Shown here: positions 16,485 to 24,845 of the stretch, piece by piece
How the letters are laid out: every line of letters starts with the position of its first letter
How positions within the stretch are numbered: the first letter of the stretch is position 1
Source: an uncultured Candidatus Saccharibacteria bacterium
Lineage (GTDB): Bacteria; Patescibacteriota; Saccharimonadia; Saccharimonadales; HK-STAS-PATE-42
Reading direction: 5' to 3'
Assembly: GCA_937871805.1 (NCBI GenBank)
Contig: CALMQB010000002.1
Coordinates: 62,001-126,000, forward strand
DNA: 64,000 bases
The notes under the pieces: generated by a model
What the model saw: only the letters and a program-made list of their open reading frames with translations
Told to the model about the DNA's origin: nothing
Database searches by the model: none
Program-made: the position numbers and the translations under genes

Positions 16485-16769
16485 ATGTTAGATCAAGCAA
16501 AGTTAGCCTTACAGGCCAAGAAAATCCAAAAAGAACTCGGTAAAACAATTATCGAAGTCAGTAGCAAAGATGAGGCAGTGACAATTCGAATGAGTGCCGA
16601 GCAAAAATTGAAGAGTATTCGAATTGATGAAGTGAAAGTTGATGGAGACTTTAGAACTCTAGAAACCAACTTGGAGGAATCTCTGCGAGAGGCAATCCAA
16701 AAAGCTCAAGAAGTTGCTCAAGAAAAGCTGAAACCAATTATGGGTCAACTCGGTGGGCTCGGACTGTAG
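16485..16769 (+). CDS. ybaB: Nucleoid-associated protein, YbaB/EbfC family
   Basis: A 94-residue dimeric DNA-binding protein of the YbaB/EbfC family, usually encoded next to recR, as here. A strong Shine-Dalgarno (AAAGGAG) precedes the ATG. Family features are the long N-terminal helix (KLALQAKKIQKELGKTI), the central strands around VTIRMSAEQKLKSIRID and the C-terminal helix with PIMGQLGGLGL. It is first of the apparent ybaB-recR-trmD unit. Confidence 0.9.
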   Translation: MLDQAKLALQAKKIQKELGKTIIEVSSKDEAVTIRMSAEQKLKSIRIDEVKVDGDFRTLETNLEESLREAIQKAQEVAQEKLKPIMGQLGGLGL

Positions 16770-16818
16770 GTTCTTAAAATTAGAAAGTTAAACTTAATTC
16801 TAAATTTTAATTTAAAAA

Positions 16819-17427
16819 ATGCTTCCAAAAGCGCTGGATGATTTGATTGAAGCTCTGGGCGTTTTGCCTGGAGTTGGACCTCGTAGCGCAGAAAGATATG
16901 CTTGGGCGCTCTTTAAACGTCCTCAGGTTAAACTTAATGAGATTGCGGAGGCGATCTCTAGTTTGCATACTAAAGTTAAGCTTTGCCCAAAGACTTTTGC
17001 ATTGATTTCTGATAGCGAAGAATTCAGCAAGCTTTATGCTGATGAGCGTCGAGATAGAAAGTTAATAATGGTTGTCGAGCAACCGTTTGATATTATTCCG
17101 CTTGAAAAGACCTCTAAATTTAATGGAACTTATCATGTTCTTGGGGGTGCAATCAGCCCGATTGATGGAATCCACGCTGGTGATTTAAAGATTGCTGAGT
17201 TAATAAAAAGAGTTAAAGAAGATGAAGTTGGAGAATTAATTTTGGCGACGAATGCTAACATTGAAGGCGAAAGCACAGCCTTGTATATTCAGAAAATGAT
17301 GGAGGATGCCGGACTCGGCGAAGTCAAGCTAACTAGACTAGCCAGAGGTTTGCCAACTGGGGTGGATCTTGCCTATGCCGACCAAATTACGCTCTCGCAT
17401 GCATTTGATGGAAGGAAAGAGTTTTAG
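16819..17427 (+). CDS. recR: Recombination protein RecR, zinc-finger cysteines mostly lost
   Basis: RecR works with RecF/RecO to load RecA at gaps. The helix-hairpin-helix LPGVGPRSAERYAW (16-29) and the Toprim domain (LIMVVEQPFDI, LGGAISPIDGI, LATNANIEGESTALYI) are clear. The C4 zinc finger normally between them is degraded: only one cysteine (C56 in KLCPKTF) remains where four are expected. The segment up to YADERRDRKLI keeps its length. The protein has the usual 202 residues, so this is loss of zinc binding rather than a deletion. Confidence 0.93.
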   Translation: MLPKALDDLIEALGVLPGVGPRSAERYAWALFKRPQVKLNEIAEAISSLHTKVKLCPKTFALISDSEEFSKLYADERRDRKLIMVVEQPFDIIPLEKTSKFNGTYHVLGGAISPIDGIHAGDLKIAELIKRVKEDEVGELILATNANIEGESTALYIQKMMEDAGLGEVKLTRLARGLPTGVDLAYADQITLSHAFDGRKEF

Positions 17428-17441
17428 GTTAAACTTAGGCT

Positions 17442-18095
17442 ATGAAGATCTGTTTTATCTCTTTATTCCCCGAAACGATTGCCGAATATATGAATGCTGG
17501 GATGATGCGTAAAGCTTCTGAAATTGGTGCCACAGAATTCATCTATTTAAACTTAAGGGATTTTGGATTGGGTCCAAGAAGGCAGGTTGATGACAACCCT
17601 TACGGAGGCGGAAGTGGAATGGTTTTAAAAGTCGAGCCACTTGTGGCGGCAATCCAAAAAGCTAAGGAATTGGTTGGTGAAGAGGCTCTAGTACTGCTTC
17701 CAACTCCAAGAGGCGAAAATTATAATCAAGAAGTTGCTAAAGATTTTGCTAAGTGGAACTTAAACTTAATTATTATTTGCCCGAGATATGAGGGCTATGA
17801 CGAAAGAATCACTAAGCTTGTTGATAGACAAATTTGTATTGGAAATTATGTTTTGACGGGGGGCGAAATCCCGGCGATGTTGGCTGCAGATAGCGTAGTT
17901 AGGTTGTTGCCAGGTGTTTTGGGGGGAGATGAATCTGTTGAGAAAGAAAGTTTTCAGAACAACTTAAGTTTAATTGAGCATCCACAATACACTCGGCCGG
18001 AAGTTTTTGATGGAGAAAGCGTTCCAGAAGTTCTGTTAGGTGGAAATCATGCAGAAATTGAAAAGTGGCGAGATGAGAACTCCGAGGAAGTTTAG
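17442..18095 (+). CDS. trmD: tRNA (guanine-37-N1)-methyltransferase
   Basis: A SPOUT enzyme that makes m1G37 in tRNAs reading CNN codons and so prevents frameshifting. It begins MKICFISLFPETIAEYMNAG and has VLLPTPRGENYNQ, the knot sequences PRYEGYDERI and GNYVLTGGEIPAMLAADSV, and RLLPGVLG. At 217 residues it is slightly shorter than E. coli TrmD, with a short C-terminal domain. It follows recR by 14 nt that include most of a motif copy. It is not linked to rpsP/rplS as in many bacteria. Confidence 0.96.
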   Translation: MKICFISLFPETIAEYMNAGMMRKASEIGATEFIYLNLRDFGLGPRRQVDDNPYGGGSGMVLKVEPLVAAIQKAKELVGEEALVLLPTPRGENYNQEVAKDFAKWNLNLIIICPRYEGYDERITKLVDRQICIGNYVLTGGEIPAMLAADSVVRLLPGVLGGDESVEKESFQNNLSLIEHPQYTRPEVFDGESVPEVLLGGNHAEIEKWRDENSEEV

Positions 18096-18096
18096 A

Positions 18097-18399
18097 TTAT
18101 TCCAGTGAAGATGTCACTGGTGTATACAAACGTGTTGCCGCACCATCAATTTCAAGTGCTAGGTTTACGAAGTATTTCATGCAATCTCGTCGTGGACAAT
18201 AAGACATGGCTGCTATCCCACAGGCACGTTGAGATGAGGTTCTTACCTCTGTAGTATTGTCGAATCTCTCACAGCCTTCTGGAGCACCTTGGTTGGGGCA
18301 AGGGTTTAGTGCTCTGGTTCCTCTGACTATTTGATTAAAGCGGTTGCCTTCACCAACTGGATTGCCATCAAATTCTAAAGTGACTATTGATCGAGGCAT
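18097..18399 (-). CDS. Small Cys-rich hypothetical protein
   Basis: 100 residues with six cysteines and no signal peptide. The cysteines fall in PCPNQGAPEGCERFDN and in ACGIAAMSYCPRRDCMKYF. The C-x7-C-[RE]-x-D-N pattern is echoed in the neighbouring ORF (18424), and the CP dipeptide followed by an aliphatic helix recurs in the ORFs at 21127, 21754 and 28470. Zinc binding is plausible. The gene has no AAACTTAA copies and ends 1 bp from trmD, convergently. No family is recognised. Confidence 0.55.
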   Translation of the reverse strand: MPRSIVTLEFDGNPVGEGNRFNQIVRGTRALNPCPNQGAPEGCERFDNTTEVRTSSQRACGIAAMSYCPRRDCMKYFVNLALEIDGAATRLYTPVTSSLE

Positions 18400-18423
18400 T
18401 ATACGTTGAGTTTAGTATTTACA

Positions 18424-18714
18424 CTATACAGGGTGTTTTTGGTCTAATGTAGTCTTTGCAAAGGCTACCGCTTCACCATTAGAGTTGTCTAATCTGCAGT
18501 CTGAATTGTTACCTGCGCATTCATAAATTCCGTTAATCCCACTTCTGAGATCTTCAATGGTTACAGTACCGAGGCAACCTCCAAGTCTGTTACATATTGC
18601 CCTTCTTCGTGAATCAGCAAATTCTAGCGTACGTTTAACTGATGAATCTTGACTACCGTCTGCTTTTGTTCTTATGAAGATAGTTGCTGGAGGATTTTGT
18701 GGTAATTGTTCCAT
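18424..18714 (-). CDS. Small Cys-rich hypothetical protein
   Basis: 96 residues with cysteines in AICNRLGGCLGTV and YECAGNNSDCRLDN. The second pair matches the C-x(5-8)-C-[RE]-x-D-N pattern of the gene 24 bp downstream, suggesting paralogues transcribed together. No signal peptide or membrane segment is seen. TATAAT on the minus strand at 18744-18749 gives a leader of about 25 nt. Function unknown. Confidence 0.55.
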   Translation of the reverse strand: MEQLPQNPPATIFIRTKADGSQDSSVKRTLEFADSRRRAICNRLGGCLGTVTIEDLRSGINGIYECAGNNSDCRLDNSNGEAVAFAKTTLDQKHPV

Positions 18715-18743
18715 ATATTTTTGAGTTAATCTTTACTTAGTAG

Positions 18744-18749
18744 ATTATA
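18744..18749 (-). promoter_or_regulatory. -10 element upstream of the Cys-rich gene pair
   Basis: Perfect TATAAT on the minus strand, 29 nt before the ATG at 18714. Similar boxes precede the related genes at 21564, 22250 and 28805. Confidence 0.45.
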
Positions 18750-18784
18750 ACTTGTTACTATATAGAAGTCAACCTTTTTGAAAG

Positions 18785-21046
18785 TTAGACTAAGCTTAAG
18801 GGAGCGTATTCGAGGTGGAGTTGTTTGGCTCCGTATGATGGGAAGACTACGGTGACCATTGGTTCTTCGATTTTAACTACGGTTCCATTACCAAACTTTG
18901 GATGAGCGACTTTGGAGCCCTCACTTAAACTTGAACCTAACCCTGAATCGATTTGGACTTGCTGTTTGAAGCCTCCTTCAGAAAGAGTTGAATTGACGGA
19001 TTCTGCCTCATTAAAGATATTTTCAGACTTGTACGACTTTTGACCAGCAAGCGAGTTTAGAGCATTCCCAAAAAGAATACTGGAGGGGTTTAAGTTAAAG
19101 CCTGGGGCTACTTTTAAGATCTTTTCGTCTAAAAGCTCCGTAACGAAGCGTGATGGCGGGTTATTTTGTTGAGTGCCGTAGATTATCCTTCTGGTCGCAT
19201 AAACTAGATACAAGGCCTCTCTGGCGCGCGTCATAGCGACGTAGGCCAGCCGGCGTTCTTCTTCTAGCTCCTCTTGGTTTTGGGCAGACCTGGAGTGAGG
19301 GAAAATCCCTTCTTCTAGCCCGGCAATAAAGACGACTGGGAACTCTAACCCCTTAGAGCCGTGAATCGTCATTAAAGTTACAGTATCACCGTCTGAGCTC
19401 ATTTTGTCTAAATCGGAAACTAAGGCAACATCTTCTAAAAATGTCCCGAGATCTTCAGCTCCTTGAGCTTCGGCAACGCTGGCGAGTTCCCTTAAGTTTT
19501 CAAGACGCTCAATGCCTTGAGGGGTATTATCATTATAAAAATTATCTAGATTGAAGATTGAGATTACAGTTTGAATCGTATCTGTGACGCTAAACTTTTG
19601 GAGTTCGTTTCTAATTTTTTCAATCTTAGCATTAAACTTAACTACGGAACTTAAGGCTTTAGGGCTTAAGCCGGGGCAGTCATTAATTAAGTTTAAGGCT
19701 GAGGAGAGCGATCCGAATTGAGCAGTGTAGTTTTGGATTGCCTGAAGGCTTTTTGCTCCGATTCCACGAGTTGGAACGTTAATGATTCTATCGAAAGAAA
19801 CTGAATCGTTAGGGTTAAATATCAAGCGCAAGTAACTGATTAAATCTTTGACTTCTTTCCTTTCGTAAAAACGAACTCCTCCAATAATTTGGTATGGAAC
19901 TCCGGTGCGCATGAAAGCCTCTTCAAAAGATCGACTTTGAGCGTTAGTTCTGTATAGGACTACGAAATCCTTCCAGGTGCGGTCTTCCTCTGCTTGTAAA
20001 TCTCGCATTTTAGTAACGATGGAATCGGCTTCGTGGCTTTCGGAGCTAGCTTGGAGCAATTCGACTTCCCTGCCCTTGCCCTCTTCGGTAAATAGATTTT
20101 TTGATGAGCGAGATTCATTTTTAGTAATGATTTTGTGGGCGGCATCTAAAATATTTTGAGTGGAGCGATAGTTCTGTTCTAGTTTAACGATTTTAGCTCC
20201 CGGAAAATCTTGCTCAAAATTTAAAATGATGCGGTAATCGGCTCCACGCCAAGAATAAATGCTTTGCCAGTCATCTCCAACCACAAAAATGTTGCCATCA
20301 GCTTCAGTTAGTAATCTGAGGAGCTTGTATTGTACGGGGTTTGTATCCTGATATTCATCAACTAAAATATGCTTAAATTTAGTCTTATAGACGTTGCGAA
20401 CTTCTTCTGAAGTGGTAAAGAGCTGGACAACTTTAGACATTAGATCATCAAAATCTAGGGCATTAAGTTCATCCATCTTTTTTTGATAGATTGGCCAGAC
20501 TTCAGCGGCGAGTTTCTCAGTTGGGGTTTTGGCGCTGAATTCTAAATCACTTTGGTCTAGGCCGTCGTTCTTCATCTTAGAGATTAAGCTTAAGACTGGT
20601 CGAGCTTGTTTAATGTCTTGAACTTTGAGATAGTTTTTGAGAATTTGTTTGACAAGTTGCATGCGGTCTCCATCGTCATAAATTACAAAGTTGGACGGAA
20701 TACCGATGTGTTGACCTTCTCTGCGGAGGATACGCACGCAAACACTGTGGAAAGTGCCCAAGAACGGAAGCGCAAACTCTACTCTTTGATCTTCTGGGGT
20801 TAAACTCAGGTAGAGTTGATCAATTCTTTCGCGCATTTCTTTGGCAGCTTTGTTGGTAAAAGTAACGGCGAGGATTTGAGATGGATAAACTCCACTTCGG
20901 AGTAAGTGTGCAATCCTGTAGACTAGAGTTTTAGTTTTACCGGAGCCCGCTCCAGCCAAAACCAGAACTGGACCTCCAGGTGCGGAGGCTGCCTCAAGCT
21001 GTGCGGGGTTTAACTCGCTTAAAAAATCTTCTACGATTTCTGCCAT
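18785..21046 (-). CDS. pcrA: UvrD/PcrA-type DNA helicase
   Basis: An SF1A 3'-5' helicase for nucleotide excision repair and removal of RecA filaments. The 753-residue protein has Walker A GAGSGKTKTLVYRIAHLL (motif I), AVTFTNKAAKEMRERI (Ia), VDEYQDTNPVQYKLL (II), VGDDWQSIYSWRGAD (III), LEQNYRST (IV) and TLMTIHGSKGLEFPVVFI (V), then AMTRAREALYL (VI). The C-terminal tail with VAHPKFGNGTVV is the Tudor-like RNA-polymerase-binding segment of PcrA/UvrD. Two motif copies lie near 19640 and 19690. Confidence 0.95.
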   Translation of the reverse strand: MAEIVEDFLSELNPAQLEAASAPGGPVLVLAGAGSGKTKTLVYRIAHLLRSGVYPSQILAVTFTNKAAKEMRERIDQLYLSLTPEDQRVEFALPFLGTFHSVCVRILRREGQHIGIPSNFVIYDDGDRMQLVKQILKNYLKVQDIKQARPVLSLISKMKNDGLDQSDLEFSAKTPTEKLAAEVWPIYQKKMDELNALDFDDLMSKVVQLFTTSEEVRNVYKTKFKHILVDEYQDTNPVQYKLLRLLTEADGNIFVVGDDWQSIYSWRGADYRIILNFEQDFPGAKIVKLEQNYRSTQNILDAAHKIITKNESRSSKNLFTEEGKGREVELLQASSESHEADSIVTKMRDLQAEEDRTWKDFVVLYRTNAQSRSFEEAFMRTGVPYQIIGGVRFYERKEVKDLISYLRLIFNPNDSVSFDRIINVPTRGIGAKSLQAIQNYTAQFGSLSSALNLINDCPGLSPKALSSVVKFNAKIEKIRNELQKFSVTDTIQTVISIFNLDNFYNDNTPQGIERLENLRELASVAEAQGAEDLGTFLEDVALVSDLDKMSSDGDTVTLMTIHGSKGLEFPVVFIAGLEEGIFPHSRSAQNQEELEEERRLAYVAMTRAREALYLVYATRRIIYGTQQNNPPSRFVTELLDEKILKVAPGFNLNPSSILFGNALNSLAGQKSYKSENIFNEAESVNSTLSEGGFKQQVQIDSGLGSSLSEGSKVAHPKFGNGTVVKIEEPMVTVVFPSYGAKQLHLEYAPLSLV

Positions 21047-21126
21047 GTAAAACTCTAGTGATTAAACTTAAGCTTTTAATTATAGCAGTTTATTTATTGA
21101 AGAGAGCGACTGGCTTAAGGTTAAGC

Positions 21127-21564
21127 TTAACTTGAATTATGTAACGGTCTGGGAGGGCGAACATCAACTTTAACACTTGTATTGGCTAGAACTTGGGCTT
21201 TTGATTGGCAAGATAGTGCTGTCCCGAGAGCGTTTACCACAGCTTCCTTAATTGGACACCCAACTGGGGCACGCCTTAATGCTTTGCCAGCAAGGCTGAC
21301 GTCAGTACATACTGAGTCTGGAAGAATGAAGTGCACCACAGATGCACCAAATCTGTCGGCATAATTAGAAAGATCAGCAATGTTGGCTAAATTTGGATTG
21401 ACACCAAGTGCCTCAGAAATTCTGCAAGCAGGGATAGTTTCCAATTTAGGAGTAAGTGTGGTGGTGAGCCCATCATCACAACTTGCACAAGGTTCTGGAA
21501 CCCCACTTGGATCTGTTTGTTGCTCGGTAGATCTTGCTCTTGCTTCACTAAATACTTTAGGCAT
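21127..21564 (-). CDS. Small Cys-rich hypothetical protein
   Basis: 145 residues, no signal peptide. Cysteines lie in PCASCDDG, PACRISE, DSVCTDVS, GCPIKEAVV and LSCQS. The order CxxC, then CR, then GCPI followed by an aliphatic helix, then VRPPRP is shared with the disrupted gene at 21754 (CLGC, TCRVRDN, GCPIVAEVV, VVPPTP), so the two are paralogues. A zinc- or redox-active small domain is possible. There is a TATAAT box 42 nt upstream. No motif copies in the gene. Family unknown. Confidence 0.55.
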   Translation of the reverse strand: MPKVFSEARARSTEQQTDPSGVPEPCASCDDGLTTTLTPKLETIPACRISEALGVNPNLANIADLSNYADRFGASVVHFILPDSVCTDVSLAGKALRRAPVGCPIKEAVVNALGTALSCQSKAQVLANTSVKVDVRPPRPLHNSS

Positions 21565-21606
21565 AATTATTTCTTATTTAAAACGATTCTTTAGCTTACA
21601 GCTATT

Positions 21607-21612
21607 ATTATA
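21607..21612 (-). promoter_or_regulatory. -10 element upstream of a Cys-rich gene
   Basis: TATAAT on the minus strand, continuing TATAATAATAGC, 42 nt before the ATG at 21564. Confidence 0.4.
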
Positions 21613-21666
21613 TCAGTATATTTAAAACAATACAAGCTTTCAGAGCTAAACTTAAGCCCCAAGGCA

Positions 21667-21694
21667 GATCCTGAAACGAGTTTAGGATGACAAG
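21667..21694. repeat. REP-like palindrome
   Basis: GATCCTGAAACGAGTTTAGG followed by ATGACAAG. Same family as 7171, 16283 and 58095; lies between two Cys-rich genes. Confidence 0.75.
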
Positions 21695-21753
21695 TTATGA
21701 GGTCTTAGGTAAATAAAAGGTGGGAGAATTTAAACTTAAGTTGGATGTGGTGG

Positions 21754-22250
21754 CTACTTTGGAAGTATCCAACCGCTGAAGCGTGGTTGTTTTGAACCTT
21801 GAATGGGTGTCGGCGGGACTACTCTAACCTCCTTTGGCTTAGGAGAGGCTGCTAAAGCAACGACAACTTCTGCGACTATTGGACAACCCTCTGATGCCTG
21901 CTCCAGACATTTTCTATCACGCATCACTTCTCTTTGCCGCTTAGTGAAGTCTGACCGCTCATTTCTGCGAGTAGTGCGGCCAAATATTAATTTATGGAGA
22001 TAAGGGATGGTTGCAGTTTTGCCTAAATTATCGCGGACTCTACAGGTCAAGATGGGGTTTTCTTTCTGATCACCTTTGAGTTCCAGGTTAGGGCAACCTA
22101 AGCAGCTTTTTGGAGTTTCGGGTTGGTTTGGAGCATTTTGAATTCTGTTTTTTTAGCCTCCGCATTTGCCTGGGCTAGATCTTCAACTTGCTTCTTGAGT
22201 GTAGGTCTTCGAAGTGTAGGTTCAGTATTTCTAAAAAAAATTGCGAACAT
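21754..22250 (-). pseudogene. Small Cys-rich protein gene with a frameshift in an A7 tract
   Basis: The reading frame begins at ATG 22250 (MFAIFFRNTEPTLRRPTLKK) and breaks at a run of seven A near 22147-22153. One extra A would join it to the downstream frame, which holds KSCLGCPNLEL, then ILTCRVRDN, SEGCPIVAEVVVALA and ends GWILPK. The joined product, about 165 residues, matches the neighbouring gene at 21127 in cysteine order. The break could be a real mutation, slippage-dependent expression, or a homopolymer sequencing error. Confidence 0.55.
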
Positions 22251-22283
22251 GGTATGGTACGATTTGAATTTTGATTACCTACT

Positions 22284-22289
22284 ATTATA
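22284..22289 (-). promoter_or_regulatory. -10 element upstream of the frameshifted Cys-rich gene
   Basis: TATAAT on the minus strand, continuing TATAATAGTAGGTAATC, 33 nt before the ATG at 22250. It is nearly the same as the box at 28839 (TATAATAGTAGATAC). Confidence 0.45.
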
Positions 22290-22388
22290 CCAATAATTAG
22301 TTTAATATCCAACTAACAACTACATTCATGTAAAGATTGTCCTAAAATATTTAAATTAAGTTTAACCTCTGTAGAGGATGCCAGCTCA

Positions 22389-22583
22389 GATCCTTCGGCA
22401 AGCTCAGGATGACAAAGGATGGTGTTTTTTCTGGCTCTAGGTAACAAGATATAATTGATTCACTTTTTCCTGGATCCTTCAACTCCGTTCAGGATGACGA
22501 AGTCCAATCGGACAAAGAAGCTGAACTGAGCCTAACAAGGTCTAGCTCAGGTTCAGAAATATCTCGACAGGCTCGAGATAATG
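22389..22583. repeat. REP-like cluster with second copy of the composite unit
   Basis: Fills most of the gap 22251-22601. GATCCTTCGGCAAGCTCAGG at 22389 is followed by a 113-bp composite unit, 22471-22583. That unit starts TGGATCCTTCAACTCCG and ends ATCTCGACAGGCTCGAGATA. The matching unit is 16283-16395, with the internal GAAGCT and CAGGTTCAGA blocks at equivalent positions. Confidence 0.75.
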
Positions 22584-22601
22584 ATGCGCGGAGGTTTAAG
22601 T

Positions 22602-22982
22602 TTAAGTGGCGAGGAGGAGCTTGACGCGTTCTAAGACTTGCTTAGGGGTGCAGTCGGCTTTGATTAGGAAGTCAACGACGTTTTCTGTGGCTAGGATTCT
22701 TTTAGAGGCTTCCTCTTTGCCGAGGTTGGTTAGGATAACTACTGGAGTTTTTATTCCCGCCGCCTTTAGCTGATCTAATGTCGCGGGGCCATCTTGAACG
22801 GGCATCATTAAATCTAGCAGAATGATGTCTGGCTGAAACTCCTCAACCATCTTAAAACCGATTTGCCCATTTTCAGCAACTTCAGCCTGGTAGCCTTCTG
22901 TTTCAAACTTAAAGCGATACATTTCTGCAATCTCTTCCTGATCTTCGATGATTGCGATTTTAGTGTCAGAGGCTTTTTTCAT
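22602..22982 (-). CDS. Single-domain response regulator
   Basis: A 126-residue receiver domain without an output domain. The acidic pair is in IIEDQEEIAE (about 13-14), the phosphorylated Asp is D57 in DIILLDLMMP, and the Lys in ILTNLGKEEA completes the active site. Stand-alone receivers act through protein contacts. No histidine kinase is encoded in the window, so its input is unknown. Two or three motif copies precede the start. Confidence 0.92.
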   Translation of the reverse strand: MKKASDTKIAIIEDQEEIAEMYRFKFETEGYQAEVAENGQIGFKMVEEFQPDIILLDLMMPVQDGPATLDQLKAAGIKTPVVILTNLGKEEASKRILATENVVDFLIKADCTPKQVLERVKLLLAT

Positions 22983-23075
22983 ACTTTTTATTTTAAACTT
23001 AAACTTAGTTTCTAAACTTAAGCTTAAACATTAAACGAGCTTTTTTCAAGCTAAAAGTATCCTGATTCTTGAGTC

Positions 23076-24329
23076 TTAGTACCAACCGCGGCTTTTACTG
23101 TGGGACACTGCTCCTGCCCAACCCCCATATCGACCATTCACATAACTATTACCCCAGCGCAGTGCAACGATTGGATCGCTCCAATTGGAGCCGAGCTTTG
23201 AGCATGGAAGCGCCTGGACGAGTCCGCATGCGCCGGTGCTACGGTTTCTTGCGCTCGAGTTCCAACCTGATTCTTTTTGGATTAGCTGATAAGCATGTTC
23301 AAAATCTGCTGCCGGGATACCTGCTGCTGCCATGAGTTCACGAGCTTGGGCGCTAACATTTCCACCAGAAGATCTGACAACCTCTTTTGCTCCGATCACT
23401 TCTACTTGTTTGATGGCAGGCTTATTGACGACTTCACCTAAGACTACTCGGGAGGTCTCAACTCCATTTTGTTTAGAGATTTCGTAGGTTACAGTTTTGG
23501 AGCCTGCGCTTCCAGCTGTTTGGACTTCTTTAAAGCCTTTTTCTTTATTAACATCTTTAATTTGTTCGACCGGCATTGGGATTTCTTCCTCAATAACCTG
23601 AACTTCCCGAGTGTCATTTTTGATTGCGATTCCCATGCCCGGAGTGATTGGAGCTTCTACGGGTTGCAACAGGGTGTCACCTTCTTGGAGTTGGATGTTC
23701 TTTTCTTGGAGGAATTCACCAACGGTTTTTGCTTGAGTTTTTTGTGGAGTTACTGCTCCATAAAGATCAAGGGTGACGTCATCTGCACGGTCGATTTTTA
23801 AACTTAAGCCTGGTTTTGGGTTATCAATTGAAATGCTAGCTCGACTAAGTTCTAATTGGTCTTCTGGGGCAATGGTTAGGCCGGCTTCTTTAGCAATTGC
23901 TGGAGCTGTTTTTTGAGCTGTTTCAATTTCTAGGTTAGCATTCTTATCTTCTATGGTCACTGAACTAGCTCGGTGGACGTTAATTTTGTAACCATCCGAT
24001 ATTTCGGTAGTCAAAGCGGGCTCGACTAAGTCTTTTTCTTTTAATTCTATTCCTGCAGAATTGATTACTCCTTGAACATCTTTGGCATCGGTCGCGACGT
24101 TTAGAGTGTGTCCATCAACATATAGCTGAGCGGTTAAGTCAATGCTTGATGCAAAAACTTTTCGATTTCCTACCGGAATAGCAATTGCTAAGATTAGAAT
24201 TGCCAAGTATGAGATCCTCCTTAAGGGATGTTGTTTTACGGTTTTAGTATGATTATGGATGCTAAAAATGCTAGTCATAAGGTATTTTTGCACCAGTTTA
24301 CCGAACTTAAGCACTACAGTCATATCCAA
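23076..24329 (-). CDS. Secreted G5/DUF348 protein with C-terminal lysozyme-like domain
   Basis: 417 residues: a membrane/signal segment at about 41-58, then DUF348-type ubiquitin-like domains (LYVDGHTLNVATDAKDVQGV; GAVTPQKTQAKTVGEFL), a G5 domain (about 250-320) and a C-terminal lysozyme/transglycosylase-like domain. The last has the probable catalytic Glu in YQLIQKESGW and ACGLVQALPCSK with a likely disulfide. The architecture resembles resuscitation-promoting factors and would cut peptidoglycan, of the cell or of a host. Translation may start at Met18 instead of the ATG at 24329. Confidence 0.85.
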   Translation of the reverse strand: MDMTVVLKFGKLVQKYLMTSIFSIHNHTKTVKQHPLRRISYLAILILAIAIPVGNRKVFASSIDLTAQLYVDGHTLNVATDAKDVQGVINSAGIELKEKDLVEPALTTEISDGYKINVHRASSVTIEDKNANLEIETAQKTAPAIAKEAGLTIAPEDQLELSRASISIDNPKPGLSLKIDRADDVTLDLYGAVTPQKTQAKTVGEFLQEKNIQLQEGDTLLQPVEAPITPGMGIAIKNDTREVQVIEEEIPMPVEQIKDVNKEKGFKEVQTAGSAGSKTVTYEISKQNGVETSRVVLGEVVNKPAIKQVEVIGAKEVVRSSGGNVSAQARELMAAAGIPAADFEHAYQLIQKESGWNSSARNRSTGACGLVQALPCSKLGSNWSDPIVALRWGNSYVNGRYGGWAGAVSHSKSRGWY

Positions 24330-24845
24330 AATTTGAGGTTGAAGTATCTAGAGTTAATATATACTTTACTAAAATAGAAGTATAACATTAAGCCTTGGCT
24401 TACCAAAAATATTTTTTCGAACTGGAGTATTGAGAACTTTAGTCTGCAGATCTGATCAGCAGGAGCTAGAGTTTGCTTGGTTTTTGTTCTAAAGGTGTCT
24501 AACTATAGTTTTTAAGACTAACGTCTATGGTTTTCTAATAAGACTCAACTTAACTTTTGTTCTTGTATTAAATTTTACTCCTATTAAAAGAACTGTTTCC
24601 TTAAATTTGAATTAATGGATTTTTAAGTTTAATTTGGTCCTGGGTCTTTAATATATTTAAAGCCAGGGTTAAATTGAGATCTAATCTAGCTACCGTATTC
24701 AAAGTCTCTCACAACTTTAAGCCTTTTGATTTCTGATATGAAATCTTTGTGCCTGGTTCTTTATACAGTAGCTCAAAGTGTGATTGCAAACGACTTACGG
24801 GTGACTGATGTGTAAATGACTTTAAATAAAGATACTCAACAGTGG
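24330..24845. other. 516-bp intergenic region
   Basis: No protein gene or tRNA is recognised. It separates two minus-strand genes. It contains one motif copy (near 24627) and a two-part hairpin: CCTGG at 24639-24643 pairs with CCAGG at 24663-24667, with TTTAA/TTAAA inside. There is no T-run, so it is not an obvious terminator. AT-rich sequence near 24340-24375 probably holds the promoter for the gene at 23076. Confidence 0.4.
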
